Part shown: piece by piece, positions 1 through 11,628 of the stretch
How positions within the stretch are numbered: position 1 is the stretch's first letter
Layout: each line of letters starts with the position of its first letter
Assembly: GCF_003252795.1 (NCBI RefSeq)
Contig: NZ_QEPQ01000002.1
Span: forward strand, 310,001 to 374,000
Direction of reading: 5' to 3'
DNA: 64,000 nt
DNA from: Haemophilus parainfluenzae
GTDB taxonomy: Bacteria; Pseudomonadota; Gammaproteobacteria; Enterobacterales; Pasteurellaceae
The notes under the pieces: generated by a model
Seen by the model: only the letters and a program-made list of their open reading frames with translations
Database searches by the model: none
What the model was told of the DNA's origin: nothing
Translations under genes and position numbers: made by a program

Positions 1-338
1 CAGCGACACGTAGTTTCCAAGCCATTCGAATTTATATTAATGCGGAATTAGATGAGTTAGAAAGTGTATTAAATTCTGCGTTGGATATGTTGGCACCAGA
101 AGGACGTTTATCGATTATCAGTTTCCATTCACTTGAAGACAGAATGGTAAAACATTTCATGCGTAAACAAAGTAAAGGTGAGGATATTCCGAGAGGCTTA
201 CCATTACGTGAAGATCAAATCCAACGTAATCAAAAATTAAAAATCATTGGTAAAGCAATTCAGCCAAGTGAGGCAGAAATTTCAGCGAATCCACGTTCAA
301 GAAGCGCGGTATTACGTATTGCGGAAAGGGTGAAATAA
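1..338 (+). CDS. rsmH: RsmH (MraW), 16S rRNA m4C1402 methyltransferase, C-terminal part
   Basis: S-adenosylmethionine-dependent methyltransferase acting on 16S rRNA C1402 in the decoding centre. Only the C-terminal 111 residues are present; the reading frame is open from base 3 at the left edge, so the gene is cut by the window and is not broken. The segment [12 protein letters not shown], then a region reading [16 protein letters not shown] and the ending [13 protein letters not shown], are typical of RsmH. It is the usual first or second gene of a dcw cluster, and its stop codon is one base before the ftsL start, which indicates one transcript with translational coupling. Confidence 0.96.
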   Translation, partial: ATRSFQAIRIYINAELDELESVLNSALDMLAPEGRLSIISFHSLEDRMVKHFMRKQSKGEDIPRGLPLREDQIQRNQKLKIIGKAIQPSEAEISANPRSRSAVLRIAERVK

Positions 339-339
339 G

Positions 340-660
340 ATGTTAGAAAATAGCGAACGTTATCCTTTACAACATATTCTCGTTGAAGATATTTTTTCTT
401 CTAATAAATTGATTGTCGTCCTACTTTTATTAATTTTAGCTTCTGCAATGGGCACAATTTGGATGACCCATCAAACACGAGGCTTGATTTCTGAAAACGG
501 GCAGTTGGTATTACAACACCAAGCCCTTGAAAACGAATATCGCAATTTGCAATTACAAGAAGCAACCGAAAGTGATAATACAAGAGTTGAATCCATTGCA
601 ATCGGTACATTAAAAATGCAACGTGTTCAAAGTGAACAAGAAGTGGTTATTTTTGAATAG
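340..660 (+). CDS. ftsL: FtsL, cell division protein
   Basis: Small bitopic division protein that joins FtsB and FtsQ in the complex activating FtsWI septal synthesis. The 106-residue product has a short cytoplasmic N-terminus, one membrane segment at about residues 26-44 ([18 protein letters not shown]), and a periplasmic leucine-heptad region with coiled-coil character ([20 protein letters not shown]). Length and position between rsmH and ftsI match FtsL of gamma-proteobacteria. The start lies one base after the rsmH stop. FtsL sequences diverge strongly, so identification rests on topology and context as well as similarity. Confidence 0.93.
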   Translation: MLENSERYPLQHILVEDIFSSNKLIVVLLLLILASAMGTIWMTHQTRGLISENGQLVLQHQALENEYRNLQLQEATESDNTRVESIAIGTLKMQRVQSEQEVVIFE

Positions 661-674
661 GGATTTTGAATAAA

Positions 675-2495
675 ATGGTTAGATTTAATTCCTCTAAGAA
701 ACCAGGAAAGCCAAAGAAAACAATTAGAAAATTGGCTCAACCTGCGTCAGTAAAACCAAACAAACCGAAGATGGTGTTTGAGAAATGCTTCCTTCGTGGT
801 CGTTATCTTATTGCGACAAGTTTTATTTTCTTAGGATTAGGCGCATTAGTGGCTCGTGCTGCTTATGTGCAATCAGTTAATTCTGAAACCCTTTCTGGTG
901 AAGCGGACAAACGTTCATTACGGAAAGATGACGTCCTTTCTGTTCGTGGTTCAATTTTAGATCGTAACGGCCAATTGTTATCGGTGAGTGTACCGATGAG
1001 TGCAATTGTGGCTGAACCTCGTTTAATGTTAAAAGAAAATGCATTAGATGATAAAGAACGTATTAAAGCTCTCGCAAATGAATTAAATATGACGCCAGCA
1101 GAGTTGGTGAAAAAAGTTGAGAAAAATGCAAAATCAGGTTTCTTGTATTTAGCGCGCCAAGTAGAAGCGAGCAAAGCGAATTATATTCGTGATCTCAAAA
1201 TTAAAGGTATTTCATTAGAAACTGAACCACGTCGTTTTTATCCTCGTGTAGAAGAGGCGGCCCAATTAATCGGTTTTACTAACATCGATGGTAAAGGGAT
1301 TGAAGGGGTTGAGGCAAGCTTTAACTCAATGTTAGTGGGCAAAGACGGTGCTCGTGTTGTTCGTAAAGACAAACGTGGTAACGTGGTTGAACATATTGCC
1401 GATGAGAAAAAATACGATGCACAAGATGTCACCTTAAGTATTGATGAAAAATTACAATCCATGGTGTATCGTGAAATCAAAAAAGCGGTAACTGAGAACA
1501 AAGCAGAATCAGGCACAGCCGTATTGGTGGATGTTCGTACGGGGGAAGTGTTAGCAATGGCAACTGCACCTTCTTACAATCCAAATAATTTGGCTAATGT
1601 CAAAGATGAGTTAAAACGTAACCGTGCCATTACCGATACATTTGAACCGGGTTCAACCGTAAAACCTTTCGTTGTGTTGACCGCACTTCAACGTGGTGCA
1701 GTGAGACGTGATGAGGTAATTAATACCGGTTCATTTACCGTAAGTGGTAAAGAAATTGTGGACGTGGCACCTCGCCCACAACAAACCTTAGATGAAATTT
1801 TGATTAACTCAAGTAACCGTGGTGTGAGCCGCCTTGCGTTACGTATGCCACCTTCAGCATTAATGGAAACTTACCAAAATGCAGGATTGGGTAAAGATAC
1901 AGAGTTAGGCTTAATTGGTGAGCAACGCGGTGTATTAAATGCAAACCGTAAACGTTGGGCAGATATCGAACGTGCAACTGTGGCTTATGGTTATGGTATT
2001 ACTTCAACACCATTACAAATTGCGCGTGCCTATGCTACTTTAGGTAGCTTTGGGATTTATCGCCCACTTTCTATTACTAAAGTAGATCCGCCGGTTATTG
2101 GTCAACGTGTTTTCTCTGAAAAAATCACGAAAGACGTCGTGGGTATGTTGGAGAAAGTGGCAATCAAAAATAAACGTGCGATGGTTGAAGGTTATCGTGT
2201 TGGTGTGAAAACAGGTACAGCGCGTAAAATTGAAAATGGTCACTATGTTAATAAATATGTGGCATTTACAGCGGGTATTGCACCAATTAGCGATCCACGT
2301 TATGCATTAGTTATTTTGATTAACGATCCGAAAGCTGGACAGTACTATGGTGGTGCGGTATCTGCGCCAGTATTCTCAAGCATAATGGGCTATGCATTAC
2401 GCGCAAATGGTATTGCGCCAGATGCAGAACCAACAGAAAAAACAGCAAGACGTACCGTTCGCTTAAGCGATCAAAAACTTGAAAAAATGAATTAA
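675..2495 (+). CDS. ftsI: FtsI / PBP3, septal peptidoglycan transpeptidase
   Basis: Class B penicillin-binding protein crosslinking septal peptidoglycan; target of aminopenicillins and cephalosporins. An in-frame TTG at 666 exists, but the ATG at 675 is chosen: an AGGGA lies upstream at usable distance, and it places the catalytic motifs at the standard H. influenzae numbers, S327-TVK, S379-SN and K512-TG. An N-terminal membrane anchor lies at about residues 36-58, followed by the pedestal and transpeptidase domains. Ser385, Leu389, Ala502, Arg517 and Asn526 are the residues of susceptible strains, while positions 350 and 377 are Asn and Ile (see findings). 606 residues; the H. influenzae protein is about 610. 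Confidence 0.97.
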   Translation: MVRFNSSKKPGKPKKTIRKLAQPASVKPNKPKMVFEKCFLRGRYLIATSFIFLGLGALVARAAYVQSVNSETLSGEADKRSLRKDDVLSVRGSILDRNGQLLSVSVPMSAIVAEPRLMLKENALDDKERIKALANELNMTPAELVKKVEKNAKSGFLYLARQVEASKANYIRDLKIKGISLETEPRRFYPRVEEAAQLIGFTNIDGKGIEGVEASFNSMLVGKDGARVVRKDKRGNVVEHIADEKKYDAQDVTLSIDEKLQSMVYREIKKAVTENKAESGTAVLVDVRTGEVLAMATAPSYNPNNLANVKDELKRNRAITDTFEPGSTVKPFVVLTALQRGAVRRDEVINTGSFTVSGKEIVDVAPRPQQTLDEILINSSNRGVSRLALRMPPSALMETYQNAGLGKDTELGLIGEQRGVLNANRKRWADIERATVAYGYGITSTPLQIARAYATLGSFGIYRPLSITKVDPPVIGQRVFSEKITKDVVGMLEKVAIKNKRAMVEGYRVGVKTGTARKIENGHYVNKYVAFTAGIAPISDPRYALVILINDPKAGQYYGGAVSAPVFSSIMGYALRANGIAPDAEPTEKTARRTVRLSDQKLEKMN

Positions 2496-2509
2496 AAAAA
2501 GGCAAAACA

Positions 2510-3979
2510 ATGAAAAAATTGACCGCACTTTTTGATCTTCCGGTGCTTTCAGACATTAATGTGAAGGCGATGGTGTTAGATAGCCGCAAAGTGACTCAAG
2601 GAGATCTATTTGTGGCAGTCAAAGGGCATCGTTTTGATGCGAGTCAATTTGTTCCTCAAGCTATTTCTTCTGGTGCAAGTGCGGTCGTTTTAGAGACAGA
2701 TTTAGAAAACGAGCATTTAAACATCCAATGGCAAAATAATGTGCCAGTGATTCATTATTATCATTTATCTGCCAATCTTTCTGCATTGGCAGGTAAATTC
2801 TATGAACATCCTTCCGAAAAACTGACGTTAGTTGGTGTAACAGGAACAAACGGTAAAACTACGGTTTCTCAATTATTAGCTCAATGGGCAACCTTATTAG
2901 GTCATAAAGCCGCGGTCATGGGCACTATTGGCAATGGTTTATTAGGTCAAGTCAAGGAAGCAAAAAATACCACTGGTTCAGCCGTTGAAGTTCAAGAAAA
3001 TCTCGCTGATTTTGTAAAGAAGGGCGCAGATTTTGCTTCTATCGAAGTGTCTTCACATGGGTTGGTTCAACATCGCGTTGAAGCACTCAAATTTAAAGTT
3101 GCTATTTTTACCAATTTAAGTCGCGATCATTTGGATTATCACGAGACAATGGAAAAGTATGCTGAAGCTAAAAAACGCTTTTTCGTTGATTTAGCACCGG
3201 AATTACAAATTCTTAATGCTGACGATCCAATTGGAGCTGCGTGGTTAAGCGAATTACCAAATGGTATTGCAGTTAGCTGCCGCTCAGATTTCCATCCAAC
3301 TTCTAAACAATGGCTTTATGCAACACAGATTCGTTTTACTCACGAAGGTGCGGTGATTGATGTTGCTTCAAGTTGGGGTAATGGCACATTACATAGCCCA
3401 TTAATTGGTGCTTTTAACGTGAGTAATCTGCTGTTAGCCACGACTGTTTTATTGGCTTTAGGTTATTCTTTCGACGATCTTATCCGTACGGTTTCACAGC
3501 TAAAAGGGGTAAATGGAAGAATGGAATTGATTAAAAAAGCAGGAAAACCAACAGTTATTGTTGATTATGCCCATACTCCGGATGCATTAGAAAAGGCATT
3601 AAATGCTGCGCGTGAACACTGCAAAGGTAAACTTTGGTGTATCTTTGGATGTGGCGGTGATCGTGATGCGGGCAAGCGTCCACTGATGGCAAAAGCGGCT
3701 GAGCAGTTTGCAGATTTAGTGATCGTAACCCAAGATAATCCGCGCACAGAAGACCCAAATAAAATTGAAGCAGATATCCTTACGGGGTTTAGTCGCATGG
3801 AAGACGTTGGTGTGATTCCGGATCGCGAAGAAGCTATCAAATTTACCATTGAGAATGCCGTTGAAAACGATGTGATTGTGATTGCTGGTAAAGGTCATGA
3901 AAACTATCAGATCATTGGGGATAAAACATTTCATTTCTCTGATCAAGAAGTGGCTGAAATCTATTTAACGAAAAAATAA
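2510..3979 (+). CDS. murE: MurE, UDP-MurNAc-tripeptide synthetase (meso-DAP adding)
   Basis: Cytoplasmic ATP-dependent ligase adding meso-diaminopimelate to UDP-MurNAc-L-Ala-D-Glu. The 489-residue protein shows the Mur-ligase order: substrate domain, ATP-binding loop TGTNGKT at residues 111-117, and a C-terminal ligase domain. The DNPR motif at residues 409-412 is the signature of enzymes selecting meso-DAP over lysine, as expected for a Gram-negative. The fifth to eighth residues (TALF) are encoded by an uptake signal core at 2522-2530. Fourteen bases separate it from ftsI and five from murF. Confidence 0.97.
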   Translation: MKKLTALFDLPVLSDINVKAMVLDSRKVTQGDLFVAVKGHRFDASQFVPQAISSGASAVVLETDLENEHLNIQWQNNVPVIHYYHLSANLSALAGKFYEHPSEKLTLVGVTGTNGKTTVSQLLAQWATLLGHKAAVMGTIGNGLLGQVKEAKNTTGSAVEVQENLADFVKKGADFASIEVSSHGLVQHRVEALKFKVAIFTNLSRDHLDYHETMEKYAEAKKRFFVDLAPELQILNADDPIGAAWLSELPNGIAVSCRSDFHPTSKQWLYATQIRFTHEGAVIDVASSWGNGTLHSPLIGAFNVSNLLLATTVLLALGYSFDDLIRTVSQLKGVNGRMELIKKAGKPTVIVDYAHTPDALEKALNAAREHCKGKLWCIFGCGGDRDAGKRPLMAKAAEQFADLVIVTQDNPRTEDPNKIEADILTGFSRMEDVGVIPDREEAIKFTIENAVENDVIVIAGKGHENYQIIGDKTFHFSDQEVAEIYLTKK

Positions 3980-3984
3980 ACATA

Positions 3985-5355
3985 ATGATTAAACTTACTA
4001 CCCAACAACTTGCCCAAATTTTAAATGCTGATCTTATTGGCGATGAGCAGGTCGTTGTTGAAAATATCAATACGGATACGCGTAAAGCGGTATCCAACTC
4101 GCTTTTCTTTGCATTAAAAGGTGAGCATTTTGATGCACATCAATACTTAGATAAAGCCGTTGAGCAAGGTGCGACAGCCTTAGTTGTACAAAAAGCTAAC
4201 ACTAACATTTCAACACCACAATTAGTTGTTTCAGATACGCGTTTAGCCCTTGGTCAATTAGCAAAATGGTTACGTGAAAAAATTAATCCTCGTACCGTAG
4301 CGATGACTGGTTCATCAGGTAAAACCACAGTGAAAGAGATGACTGCATCGATTTTGCAACAAACAGCAGGCAACCCTGAAGCCGTGTTATTCACGAATGG
4401 TAATTTCAACAACGATATTGGCGTGCCATTAACGTTATTACGCTTAACCGAACAACATAAATTTGCTGTTATTGAATTAGGTGCAAATCATCAAGGTGAA
4501 ATTGATTACACTACGCATCTTGCTCAGCCTGAAGCCGCATTAGTGAATAATGTCGCGGCTGCACATTTAGAAGGGTTTGGTTCAATTGAGGGCGTAGCAC
4601 GTGCGAAAGGTGAAATCTATCGCGGTTTAACCCCAAATGGTGTAGCCATTATTAATTGCGAACATAATTATATTGAATTGTGGCAAAAAGAAATTGGTTC
4701 ACATGCTATTCAATATTTTAATGGTGGCGATTACAAAGCTGAAAATGTAAAACATTCATCAAATGGTTCAACGTTTACGTTAGTTTCACCAAAAGGCAGC
4801 ATTGAAATGAATTTACCTTATTTAGGTGAGCATAATGTAAAAAATGCCTTGGCAGCGACCGCACTTGCTATGAATGTCGGCGCAAGTCTTGCTGATGTTA
4901 AAGCAGGGCTTGAACACCGTTCTCAAGTAAAAGGGCGTTTATTCCCTATTCAAGTGAATGAAAATTTGTTGTTATTAGATGATACTTACAATGCAAATGT
5001 GGATTCTTTACAAGCGGCAATTGATGTTTTAAAAGGTTACGATGCTTTCCGTATTCTACTTGTGGGCGATATGAAAGAATTAGGCGAGGATAGTCTAAAA
5101 TGTCATCAACAAGTGGGCGAGCATGCAAAACAAGCTAAATTAGATTTAGTGCTTTCTTATGGAACAGAAAGCGCGGTCATTTCTGAGGCTGTTTTGGGAA
5201 AACATTTTAAAGATAAAGCTGAATTAACAGCTTATGCGTTAGATATTATTAAACAGAAATTACAAGAAAACCAAAAAGTCGTCGTATTAGCGAAAGGCTC
5301 GCGCTCAATGAAAATGGAAGAGACGATTTATTCATTAAAGGATAGCTTATGTTAG
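3985..5355 (+). CDS. murF: MurF, UDP-MurNAc-tripeptide D-alanyl-D-alanine ligase
   Basis: Adds D-Ala-D-Ala to the UDP-MurNAc-tripeptide, giving the complete pentapeptide precursor. The 456-residue sequence has the N-terminal substrate domain, the P-loop TGSSGKT at residues 108-114, a central region with [10 protein letters not shown], and a C-terminal domain with [10 protein letters not shown] typical of MurF. The last seven bases overlap the mraY start in another frame, which suggests translational coupling to the next step in the pathway. Confidence 0.97.
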   Translation: MIKLTTQQLAQILNADLIGDEQVVVENINTDTRKAVSNSLFFALKGEHFDAHQYLDKAVEQGATALVVQKANTNISTPQLVVSDTRLALGQLAKWLREKINPRTVAMTGSSGKTTVKEMTASILQQTAGNPEAVLFTNGNFNNDIGVPLTLLRLTEQHKFAVIELGANHQGEIDYTTHLAQPEAALVNNVAAAHLEGFGSIEGVARAKGEIYRGLTPNGVAIINCEHNYIELWQKEIGSHAIQYFNGGDYKAENVKHSSNGSTFTLVSPKGSIEMNLPYLGEHNVKNALAATALAMNVGASLADVKAGLEHRSQVKGRLFPIQVNENLLLLDDTYNANVDSLQAAIDVLKGYDAFRILLVGDMKELGEDSLKCHQQVGEHAKQAKLDLVLSYGTESAVISEAVLGKHFKDKAELTAYALDIIKQKLQENQKVVVLAKGSRSMKMEETIYSLKDSLC

Positions 5356-6431
5356 TTTGGCTTGCTGAATATTTAGTTCGCTATGAAACGGCATTCAATG
5401 CCATTTCCTATATTACCGTACGTGCGATTTTGGCATTATTGACCGCACTTTTCATTTCTTTATGGATTGGTCCGAAAGTGATCAAACGCCTTCAAATCTT
5501 AAAATTTGGTCAAGAAGTGCGTAATGACGGTCCTGAAAGTCACTTTGCGAAAAAAGGTACGCCAACCATGGGCGGTGTGATGATTTTATTCTCCATCGGT
5601 GTAAGTACGTTATTATGGGCTAACTTAACGAATCCTTATGTTTGGATTTGTTTATTTGTGTTATTTGGCTATGGTGCAATTGGCTTTGTGGATGATTTCC
5701 GTAAAATCACGCGTAAAAATACAGACGGTTTAATTGCGCGTTGGAAATATTTCTGGATGTCTGTTGTGGCATTAGTGGCGATCATTTGGTTGTATTGGTT
5801 AGGTCATGATACCGATGCAACTCGTTTAGTCATTCCATTCTTTAAAGATATCATGCCACAATTAGGTTTATTCTATATTGTGTTGTCTTACTTTGTGATT
5901 GTGGGCACAGGGAATGCGGTAAACTTAACCGACGGTTTAGATGGTCTTGCAATTATGCCAACAGCGTTAGTGGCTGGTGCATTTGCTTTAATCGCATGGG
6001 CGACCGGTAACGTTAATTTCGCAGAATACTTACATATCCCTTATATCAAATATAGTTCTGAAGTGGTGGTGTTCTGTACCGCAATCGTAGGCGCAGGCTT
6101 AGGATTCTTATGGTTTAATACTTATCCAGCTCAAGTCTTTATGGGCGATGTCGGCTCTCTTGCACTAGGTGGCGCACTTGGTGTCGTTGCTATCCTTGTT
6201 CGTCAAGAGTTCTTATTAGTGATTATGGGCGGTGTATTTGTTGTTGAAGCCTTGTCCGTGATTTTACAAGTGGGTTCTTATAAATTAAGAAAACAACGTA
6301 TTTTTAGAATGGCGCCGATTCATCATCACTTTGAATTAAAAGGTTGGCCAGAACCAAGAGTGATTATTCGGTTTTGGATTATTTCCTTGATGTTGGTGTT
6401 GATGGGGCTTGTAACGCTCAAACTAAGATAA
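5349..6431 (+). CDS. mraY: MraY, phospho-MurNAc-pentapeptide translocase
   Basis: Integral membrane enzyme transferring phospho-MurNAc-pentapeptide to undecaprenyl phosphate to make lipid I. The 360-residue protein is about ten hydrophobic segments with conserved loops: NDGPESHF and GTPTMGG near the N-terminus, GFVDDFRK (catalytic aspartates), [10 protein letters not shown], and the [13 protein letters not shown] histidine loop near the C-terminus. The ATG overlaps the end of murF. An uptake-signal core at 5442-5450 encodes part of the first membrane segment. The gene is followed by a short hairpin before murD. Confidence 0.97.
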   Translation: MLVWLAEYLVRYETAFNAISYITVRAILALLTALFISLWIGPKVIKRLQILKFGQEVRNDGPESHFAKKGTPTMGGVMILFSIGVSTLLWANLTNPYVWICLFVLFGYGAIGFVDDFRKITRKNTDGLIARWKYFWMSVVALVAIIWLYWLGHDTDATRLVIPFFKDIMPQLGLFYIVLSYFVIVGTGNAVNLTDGLDGLAIMPTALVAGAFALIAWATGNVNFAEYLHIPYIKYSSEVVVFCTAIVGAGLGFLWFNTYPAQVFMGDVGSLALGGALGVVAILVRQEFLLVIMGGVFVVEALSVILQVGSYKLRKQRIFRMAPIHHHFELKGWPEPRVIIRFWIISLMLVLMGLVTLKLR

Positions 6432-6438
6432 TTTTTGT

Positions 6439-6459
6439 AGGGTGCACTTGTTGCACCCT
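6439..6459 (+). repeat. Perfect 8-bp stem hairpin between mraY and murD
   Basis: AGGGTGCA and TGCACCCT flank a 5-nt loop (CTTGT). There is no T-run immediately after the stem, so it is not a canonical intrinsic terminator. It lies in one of the larger gaps inside the otherwise tightly packed dcw cluster. It resembles short GGGTGC-type palindromes scattered in many gamma-proteobacterial genomes. Function unknown; it could modulate read-through or mRNA stability. Confidence 0.5.
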
Positions 6460-6493
6460 GCGTGATCCCAGAATACGAGAGAAGAAAAACAAC

Positions 6494-7807
6494 ATGACAA
6501 CTCTATATCAAAATAAAACTATCACCATTATAGGCCTTGGGAAAACAGGCCTTTCTTGCGTTGAATATCTTCAATCTCAACAAGCTAACATTCGTGTAAT
6601 TGATACTCGCCAACATCCAGCAGGTGCGGATAAATTACCTAAAAATGTTCCCTTACATACAGGTAGCCTAAATCAACAATGGTTACTTGAAAGTGATATT
6701 ATTGTTATTAGCCCAGGGCTCGCAGTAAAAACACCTGAAATTCAGACCGCACTTTCAGCGGGTGTGGAAGTGATTGGGGATATTGAGTTATTCTGTCGAG
6801 CTGCCACCAAGCCAATTGTCGGGATTACAGGCTCTAACGGTAAAAGCACTGTAACAACATTAGTCTATGAAATGGCGAAAGCTGCGGGAATAAAAGTGGG
6901 CATGGGTGGAAACATTGGCATCCCTGCGTTGTCATTATTAAATGAAGATTGCGATCTTTATGTATTAGAGCTTTCCAGTTTCCAACTTGAAACTACTTAC
7001 AGTTTGAAAGCTGCTGCAGCGACTGTGCTTAATGTGACAGAAGATCACATGGATCGCTATGTAGATTTAGAAGATTATCGCCAAGCCAAATTACGTATTT
7101 ACCATAATGCGGAAACAGCGGTAGTGAATTTAGAAGATAAACTCACTTTTGGCGAAGGTGAAAATCAGGCTAAGAAGGTGGTGTCTTTTGCTGAAAATCA
7201 AGCGGATTACTGGTTGAAAACCGAAAATGGTAAACAGTACTTAATGGCAAAAGAGGAAGTCATTTTACCTTGTGATGAAGCAACCTTGGTTGGTCGTCAT
7301 AATTACATGAATATTTTAGCTGCTACAGCATTAGCACAAGCAGTAGGGATAAATTTAGAGGCAACTCGTACCGCACTTCGTCAATTTAAAGGCTTAGATC
7401 ATCGTTTCCAATTAGCACACCAAGCGAATGGTATTCGTTGGATTAATGACTCCAAAGCAACCAATGTGGGCAGTACAGTTGCGGCATTGGCTGGTTTATA
7501 TGTTGAAGGAACATTACATCTTTTATTAGGTGGTGATGGCAAAGGTGCTGATTTTTCTGAACTCACTGATTTAATCAATCAACCTCATATTTCAACATAT
7601 TGCTTTGGTCGTGATGGCAAACAACTAGCTGCACTTTCAAGTCAAAGCCATTTGTTTGAAACTATGGAACAAGCGATTGCATTTTTACGTCCACATTTAA
7701 AATCAGGCGATATGGTGTTATTATCTCCTGCTTGTGCAAGTTTAGATCAGTTTGCCTCTTTTGAGAAACGAGGCGAAGAGTTTACTCGTTTAGCAAAATT
7801 AGCTTAA
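6494..7807 (+). CDS. murD: MurD, UDP-MurNAc-L-alanine:D-glutamate ligase
   Basis: Adds D-glutamate to UDP-MurNAc-L-Ala in the cytoplasm. The frame is open upstream to 6344 inside mraY, but the real start is the ATG at 6494: it follows a purine-rich AGAGAAGAA stretch, gives 437 residues (the usual Haemophilus length), and begins directly before the N-terminal Rossmann motif [11 protein letters not shown]. The ATP loop TGSNGKS is at residues 112-118, and HRFQ and NDSKATN follow in the expected positions. The 62-bp gap after mraY contains a hairpin. Confidence 0.97.
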   Translation: MTTLYQNKTITIIGLGKTGLSCVEYLQSQQANIRVIDTRQHPAGADKLPKNVPLHTGSLNQQWLLESDIIVISPGLAVKTPEIQTALSAGVEVIGDIELFCRAATKPIVGITGSNGKSTVTTLVYEMAKAAGIKVGMGGNIGIPALSLLNEDCDLYVLELSSFQLETTYSLKAAAATVLNVTEDHMDRYVDLEDYRQAKLRIYHNAETAVVNLEDKLTFGEGENQAKKVVSFAENQADYWLKTENGKQYLMAKEEVILPCDEATLVGRHNYMNILAATALAQAVGINLEATRTALRQFKGLDHRFQLAHQANGIRWINDSKATNVGSTVAALAGLYVEGTLHLLLGGDGKGADFSELTDLINQPHISTYCFGRDGKQLAALSSQSHLFETMEQAIAFLRPHLKSGDMVLLSPACASLDQFASFEKRGEEFTRLAKLA

Positions 7808-7822
7808 AGAATTAGGGTAGTA

Positions 7823-9007
7823 ATGGAATTTATCAATAAAATTAAACAAAATTATGAACAATGGGCGAGAGTGACGCCGCAAGGGTTACTTTACGATCGC
7901 GCATTGTTTTGGCTTTTTGTCGTGCTATTGCTGATTGGTTTAGTAGCGGTAACTTCTGCCTCTATGCCTTACAGTGCACGTGTATTTAATGATACATTCT
8001 ATTTTGCTAAACGTGATGCCGTTTATGTCTTGCTTTCTTTAGCAACCTGCTATTTAACTCTCCAAATTTCTTCTTCTCAATGGGAAAAGTGGCACGCAAA
8101 AGTCTTCTTGTTAGCTATTGTTTTATTAATACTGGTTCTTGGTATCGGGACTTCTGTTAATGGGGCTAAACGTTGGATTTCTTTAGGAATTTTAAATTTC
8201 CAGCCTGCGGAATTTGCGAAGTTAGCTTTAACTTGTTTCCTGGCGAGCTATTTTACGCGTCGTTATGATGAAGTACGTGGTAAAAAATTCAGTGCGGCTA
8301 AGCCTTTCATTGTGATGGGCGTATTAGGGATATTCTTACTAGCTCAGCCTGACTTAGGGAGTACCGTTGTACTTTTCGTTATTACCTTTGGCATGCTTTT
8401 TATTGTCGGTGCGAATTTTTGGCAATTTATTTTGCTAATTGGTACAGGCATACTTCTCTTTGTATGGCTGGTTCTCTCTGCCTCTTATCGTTTAAAACGT
8501 TTTACCGGTTTCTTAGAGCCATTTAAAGATCCATACGGAACAGGATTCCAGCTGACTAACTCTTTGATGGCCTTTGGTCGTGGTGAAATTAGCGGAGAAG
8601 GGCTCGGTAACTCCATTCAAAAACTCGATTATCTTCCTGAGGCTCATACTGACTTTATCATGGCGATTATTGGTGAAGAGTTCGGTTTTATTGGTATTTT
8701 AGTAGTTGTGATTCTCTTAGGGTTACTGATTTTCCGAGCGATGAAAATCGGACGAGAATCACTCATGTTAGAACAACGTTTCCGTGGCTTTTTTGCTTTA
8801 GGTATTAGTTTCTGGATTTTCTTCCAAGGTTTTGTCAATCTAGGCATGGCCTTAGGGATGTTACCAACAAAAGGTTTAACTTTCCCATTAGTGAGTTACG
8901 GTGGTTCAAGTATCATTATTATGTCGGCAACCGTAGGGATTTTATTGCGTATTGACCATGAAAATAGATTACAACGTGGCGGCCAAGCGCGTTTGAGAGA
9001 TGATTAG
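7823..9007 (+). CDS. ftsW: FtsW, septal peptidoglycan polymerase (SEDS family)
   Basis: Polytopic SEDS glycosyltransferase that works with FtsI to build septal glycan strands. The 394-residue protein has about ten membrane segments and SEDS landmarks: GAKRWISLG and [10 protein letters not shown] after the early segments, the large periplasmic loop containing [17 protein letters not shown] and [10 protein letters not shown] with the conserved catalytic Asp, and the C-terminal [17 protein letters not shown]. It sits between murD and murG as in other gamma-proteobacteria, eight bases before murG. Confidence 0.97.
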   Translation: MEFINKIKQNYEQWARVTPQGLLYDRALFWLFVVLLLIGLVAVTSASMPYSARVFNDTFYFAKRDAVYVLLSLATCYLTLQISSSQWEKWHAKVFLLAIVLLILVLGIGTSVNGAKRWISLGILNFQPAEFAKLALTCFLASYFTRRYDEVRGKKFSAAKPFIVMGVLGIFLLAQPDLGSTVVLFVITFGMLFIVGANFWQFILLIGTGILLFVWLVLSASYRLKRFTGFLEPFKDPYGTGFQLTNSLMAFGRGEISGEGLGNSIQKLDYLPEAHTDFIMAIIGEEFGFIGILVVVILLGLLIFRAMKIGRESLMLEQRFRGFFALGISFWIFFQGFVNLGMALGMLPTKGLTFPLVSYGGSSIIIMSATVGILLRIDHENRLQRGGQARLRDD

Positions 9008-9015
9008 GAATATTT

Positions 9016-10068
9016 ATGAGTAAAAAATTATTAGTTATGGCGGGTGGTACTGGTGGACATGTTTTCCCCGCCATCGCGGTTGCTCAAGCCTTACAAAAAG
9101 AAGGTTGGGAAATTTGCTGGTTAGGCACAAAAGATCGAATGGAAGCACAGCTTGTACCAAAACATGGTATTCCGATTCGTTTCATTCAAATTTCAGGGTT
9201 ACGTGGTAAAGGCATTAAAGCATTACTTAGTGCCCCTTTTGCTATTTTAAGAGCAGTATTGCAAGCTCGTAAAATTATCAAAGAATATCAACCTAATGCG
9301 GTATTAGGTATGGGCGGTTATGTATCTGGCCCAGGTGGCATCGCTGCAAAACTTTGTGGCGTGCCGGTTATTTTACATGAACAAAATGCCGTAGCGGGCT
9401 TAACCAATGAATGGTTAGCAAAAATTGCGACACGTGTATTACAAGCTTTTCCAACTGCATTCAAAGATGCCGAAGTGGTAGGAAACCCGGTTCGCCAAGA
9501 TTTATTTGAAATGCCATCACCACAAGCACGTTTTTCAGAAAGAAGTGGAAAACTGAGAGTGCTTGTCGTGGGGGGGAGCCAAGGTGCTCGCGTACTCAAT
9601 CAAACGATTCCACAAGTGGTTGCGCGTTTAGCCGATAAATTAGAAGTGCGTCATCAAGTGGGTAAAGGTTCTGTTGGAAGTGTGACCGCACTTTATGGTG
9701 AACATGCCGATTCGGTCAAAATTACAGAATTTATTGATGATATGGCGGAAGCCTACGCATGGGCTGATGTGGTGATTTGTCGTTCTGGTGCTTTAACAGT
9801 ATGTGAATTAGCTGCAGTGGGGACTCCAGCAATTTTTGTGCCATTCCAGCATAAAGATCAACAACAATATTTAAATGCGAAATACCTTGCCGATGTCGGT
9901 GCAGCAAAAATCGTTCAGCAAAATGAATTAAATGCGGATGTGTTAGTCGATTTCTTAGAAAAAACAGATCGTGAAACTTTGCTTGCGATGGCTATTAAGG
10001 CAAAAGAAATGTCAGCACCATTAGCGGCTAAACGTGTAGCTGATGTTATCGTAGAGAATGCGAAATAA
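9016..10068 (+). CDS. murG: MurG, UDP-GlcNAc:lipid I N-acetylglucosaminyltransferase
   Basis: Peripheral inner-membrane GT-B glycosyltransferase converting lipid I to lipid II. The 350-residue protein opens with the glycine-rich loop [12 protein letters not shown] (residues 8-19), has a second loop [12 protein letters not shown] at mid-protein, and the UDP-GlcNAc region [21 protein letters not shown]. Length matches H. influenzae MurG. It is followed by a 72-bp spacer holding one uptake signal (10111-10119) before murC. Confidence 0.97.
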   Translation: MSKKLLVMAGGTGGHVFPAIAVAQALQKEGWEICWLGTKDRMEAQLVPKHGIPIRFIQISGLRGKGIKALLSAPFAILRAVLQARKIIKEYQPNAVLGMGGYVSGPGGIAAKLCGVPVILHEQNAVAGLTNEWLAKIATRVLQAFPTAFKDAEVVGNPVRQDLFEMPSPQARFSERSGKLRVLVVGGSQGARVLNQTIPQVVARLADKLEVRHQVGKGSVGSVTALYGEHADSVKITEFIDDMAEAYAWADVVICRSGALTVCELAAVGTPAIFVPFQHKDQQQYLNAKYLADVGAAKIVQQNELNADVLVDFLEKTDRETLLAMAIKAKEMSAPLAAKRVADVIVENAK

Positions 10069-10140
10069 TAATAGATAGGTTGAGAGGGGGGGAATACACT
10101 CACAACCTAAAAGTGCGGTTAAAAATAAAGGTGAAATAAT

Positions 10141-11568
10141 ATGAAACATATTTCGGACGAGATTAGAAAAATTATTCCTGAGATGCGTCGGGTTCAACAA
10201 ATTCATTTCATTGGTATCGGCGGTGCCGGTATGAGTGGGATTGCCGAAATTTTATTAAATGAAGGTTATGATATCTCTGGTTCCGATATTGCTGATGGTG
10301 TCGTGACTCAACGTCTTGCTCAAGCTGGCGCAAAAATTTTCATTGGTCACCAAGCGGAAAATGTGAAAGGGGCAAGTGTCGTTGTTGTATCAAGCGCGAT
10401 CCATGAAGATAACCCAGAATTAATTGCCGCTAAACAAAATCGTATTCCAGTGATTCAGCGAGCACAAATGTTGGCTGAAATTATGCGTTTCCGTCATGGT
10501 ATTGCGGTAGCAGGTACCCATGGTAAAACCACTACTACAGCTATGATTTCGATGATTTATACTCAAGCGAAACTGGATCCAACTTTTGTTAATGGTGGTT
10601 TAGTTAAATCAGCCGGTAAAAATGCGCATTTAGGTGCAAGCCGTTATTTAATCGCTGAAGCAGATGAAAGTGATGCTTCTTTCTTACACTTACAGCCAAT
10701 GGTTTCTGTGGTGACCAATATTGAACCGGATCATATGGATACCTATGAAGGTGACTTTGAGAAAATGAAAGCCACCTATGTAAAATTCTTACATAACTTG
10801 CCGTTCTATGGCTTAGCTGTGATGTGTGCCGATGATGCCGTGTTAATGGAACTAGTTCCTCAAGTTGGACGTCAAGTATTAACCTATGGTTTCAGTGAAC
10901 ATGCTGATTATCGTATAGAAGATTATGAACAAACGGGTTTCCAAGGTCATTACACCGTAGTTTGTCCAAGTGGTGAGCGTATTAATGTATTATTAAATGT
11001 ACCGGGTAAACACAATGCGTTAAATGCAACCGCAGCACTTGCAGTCGCAAAAGAAGAAGGCATTGGCAATGAAGCGATTTTAGAAGCGCTTGCTGATTTC
11101 CAAGGTGCGGGCAGACGTTTTGACCAATTAGGCGAGTTTATTCGTCCAAATGGTAAAGTACGCTTAGTGGATGATTATGGTCATCACCCAACAGAAGTTG
11201 GCGTGACAATCAAAGCAGCACGTGAAGGCTGGGGAGATAAACGTATTGTGATGATTTTCCAACCTCACCGTTATTCACGTACTCGCGATTTATTTGATGA
11301 TTTCGTGCAAGTTTTATCCCAAGTGGATGCCTTGATTATGTTAGATGTATATGCGGCAGGCGAAACGCCAATCGTAGGTGCAGATAGTAAAGCACTTTGT
11401 CGTTCTATTCGTAACCTAGGAAAAGTCGATCCAATTTTAGTTTCTGATACGGAACAACTTGGTGATGTGTTAGATCAAATTATTCAAGATGGTGATTTAA
11501 TTCTTGCCCAAGGTGCGGGAAGTGTAAGCAAAATTTCTCGTGGTTTAGCAGAGCGTTGGAAAGCATAA
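10141..11568 (+). CDS. murC: MurC, UDP-MurNAc:L-alanine ligase
   Basis: First amino-acid ligase of peptidoglycan precursor synthesis. The 475-residue product has the N-terminal [16 protein letters not shown] dinucleotide-fold region, the ATP loop GTHGKT at residues 125-130, the Asp/Glu-rich [12 protein letters not shown] segment, and the [10 protein letters not shown] motif of the C-terminal domain. It is followed by a 60-bp spacer containing an uptake signal and then ddlB. Confidence 0.97.
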   Translation: MKHISDEIRKIIPEMRRVQQIHFIGIGGAGMSGIAEILLNEGYDISGSDIADGVVTQRLAQAGAKIFIGHQAENVKGASVVVVSSAIHEDNPELIAAKQNRIPVIQRAQMLAEIMRFRHGIAVAGTHGKTTTTAMISMIYTQAKLDPTFVNGGLVKSAGKNAHLGASRYLIAEADESDASFLHLQPMVSVVTNIEPDHMDTYEGDFEKMKATYVKFLHNLPFYGLAVMCADDAVLMELVPQVGRQVLTYGFSEHADYRIEDYEQTGFQGHYTVVCPSGERINVLLNVPGKHNALNATAALAVAKEEGIGNEAILEALADFQGAGRRFDQLGEFIRPNGKVRLVDDYGHHPTEVGVTIKAAREGWGDKRIVMIFQPHRYSRTRDLFDDFVQVLSQVDALIMLDVYAAGETPIVGADSKALCRSIRNLGKVDPILVSDTEQLGDVLDQIIQDGDLILAQGAGSVSKISRGLAERWKA

Positions 11569-11628
11569 ATACATCGAAAAAATAACCGCACTTTTCAATG
11601 AAGAATAAAAGGAAAACAGGATAAAACA

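Noticed and set aside
6344-6493. N-terminal extension of MurD into mraY and the intergenic hairpin
   Set aside because: The frame is open by chance; homologues start at the Rossmann region and the ATG at 6494 has the better upstream context and length.
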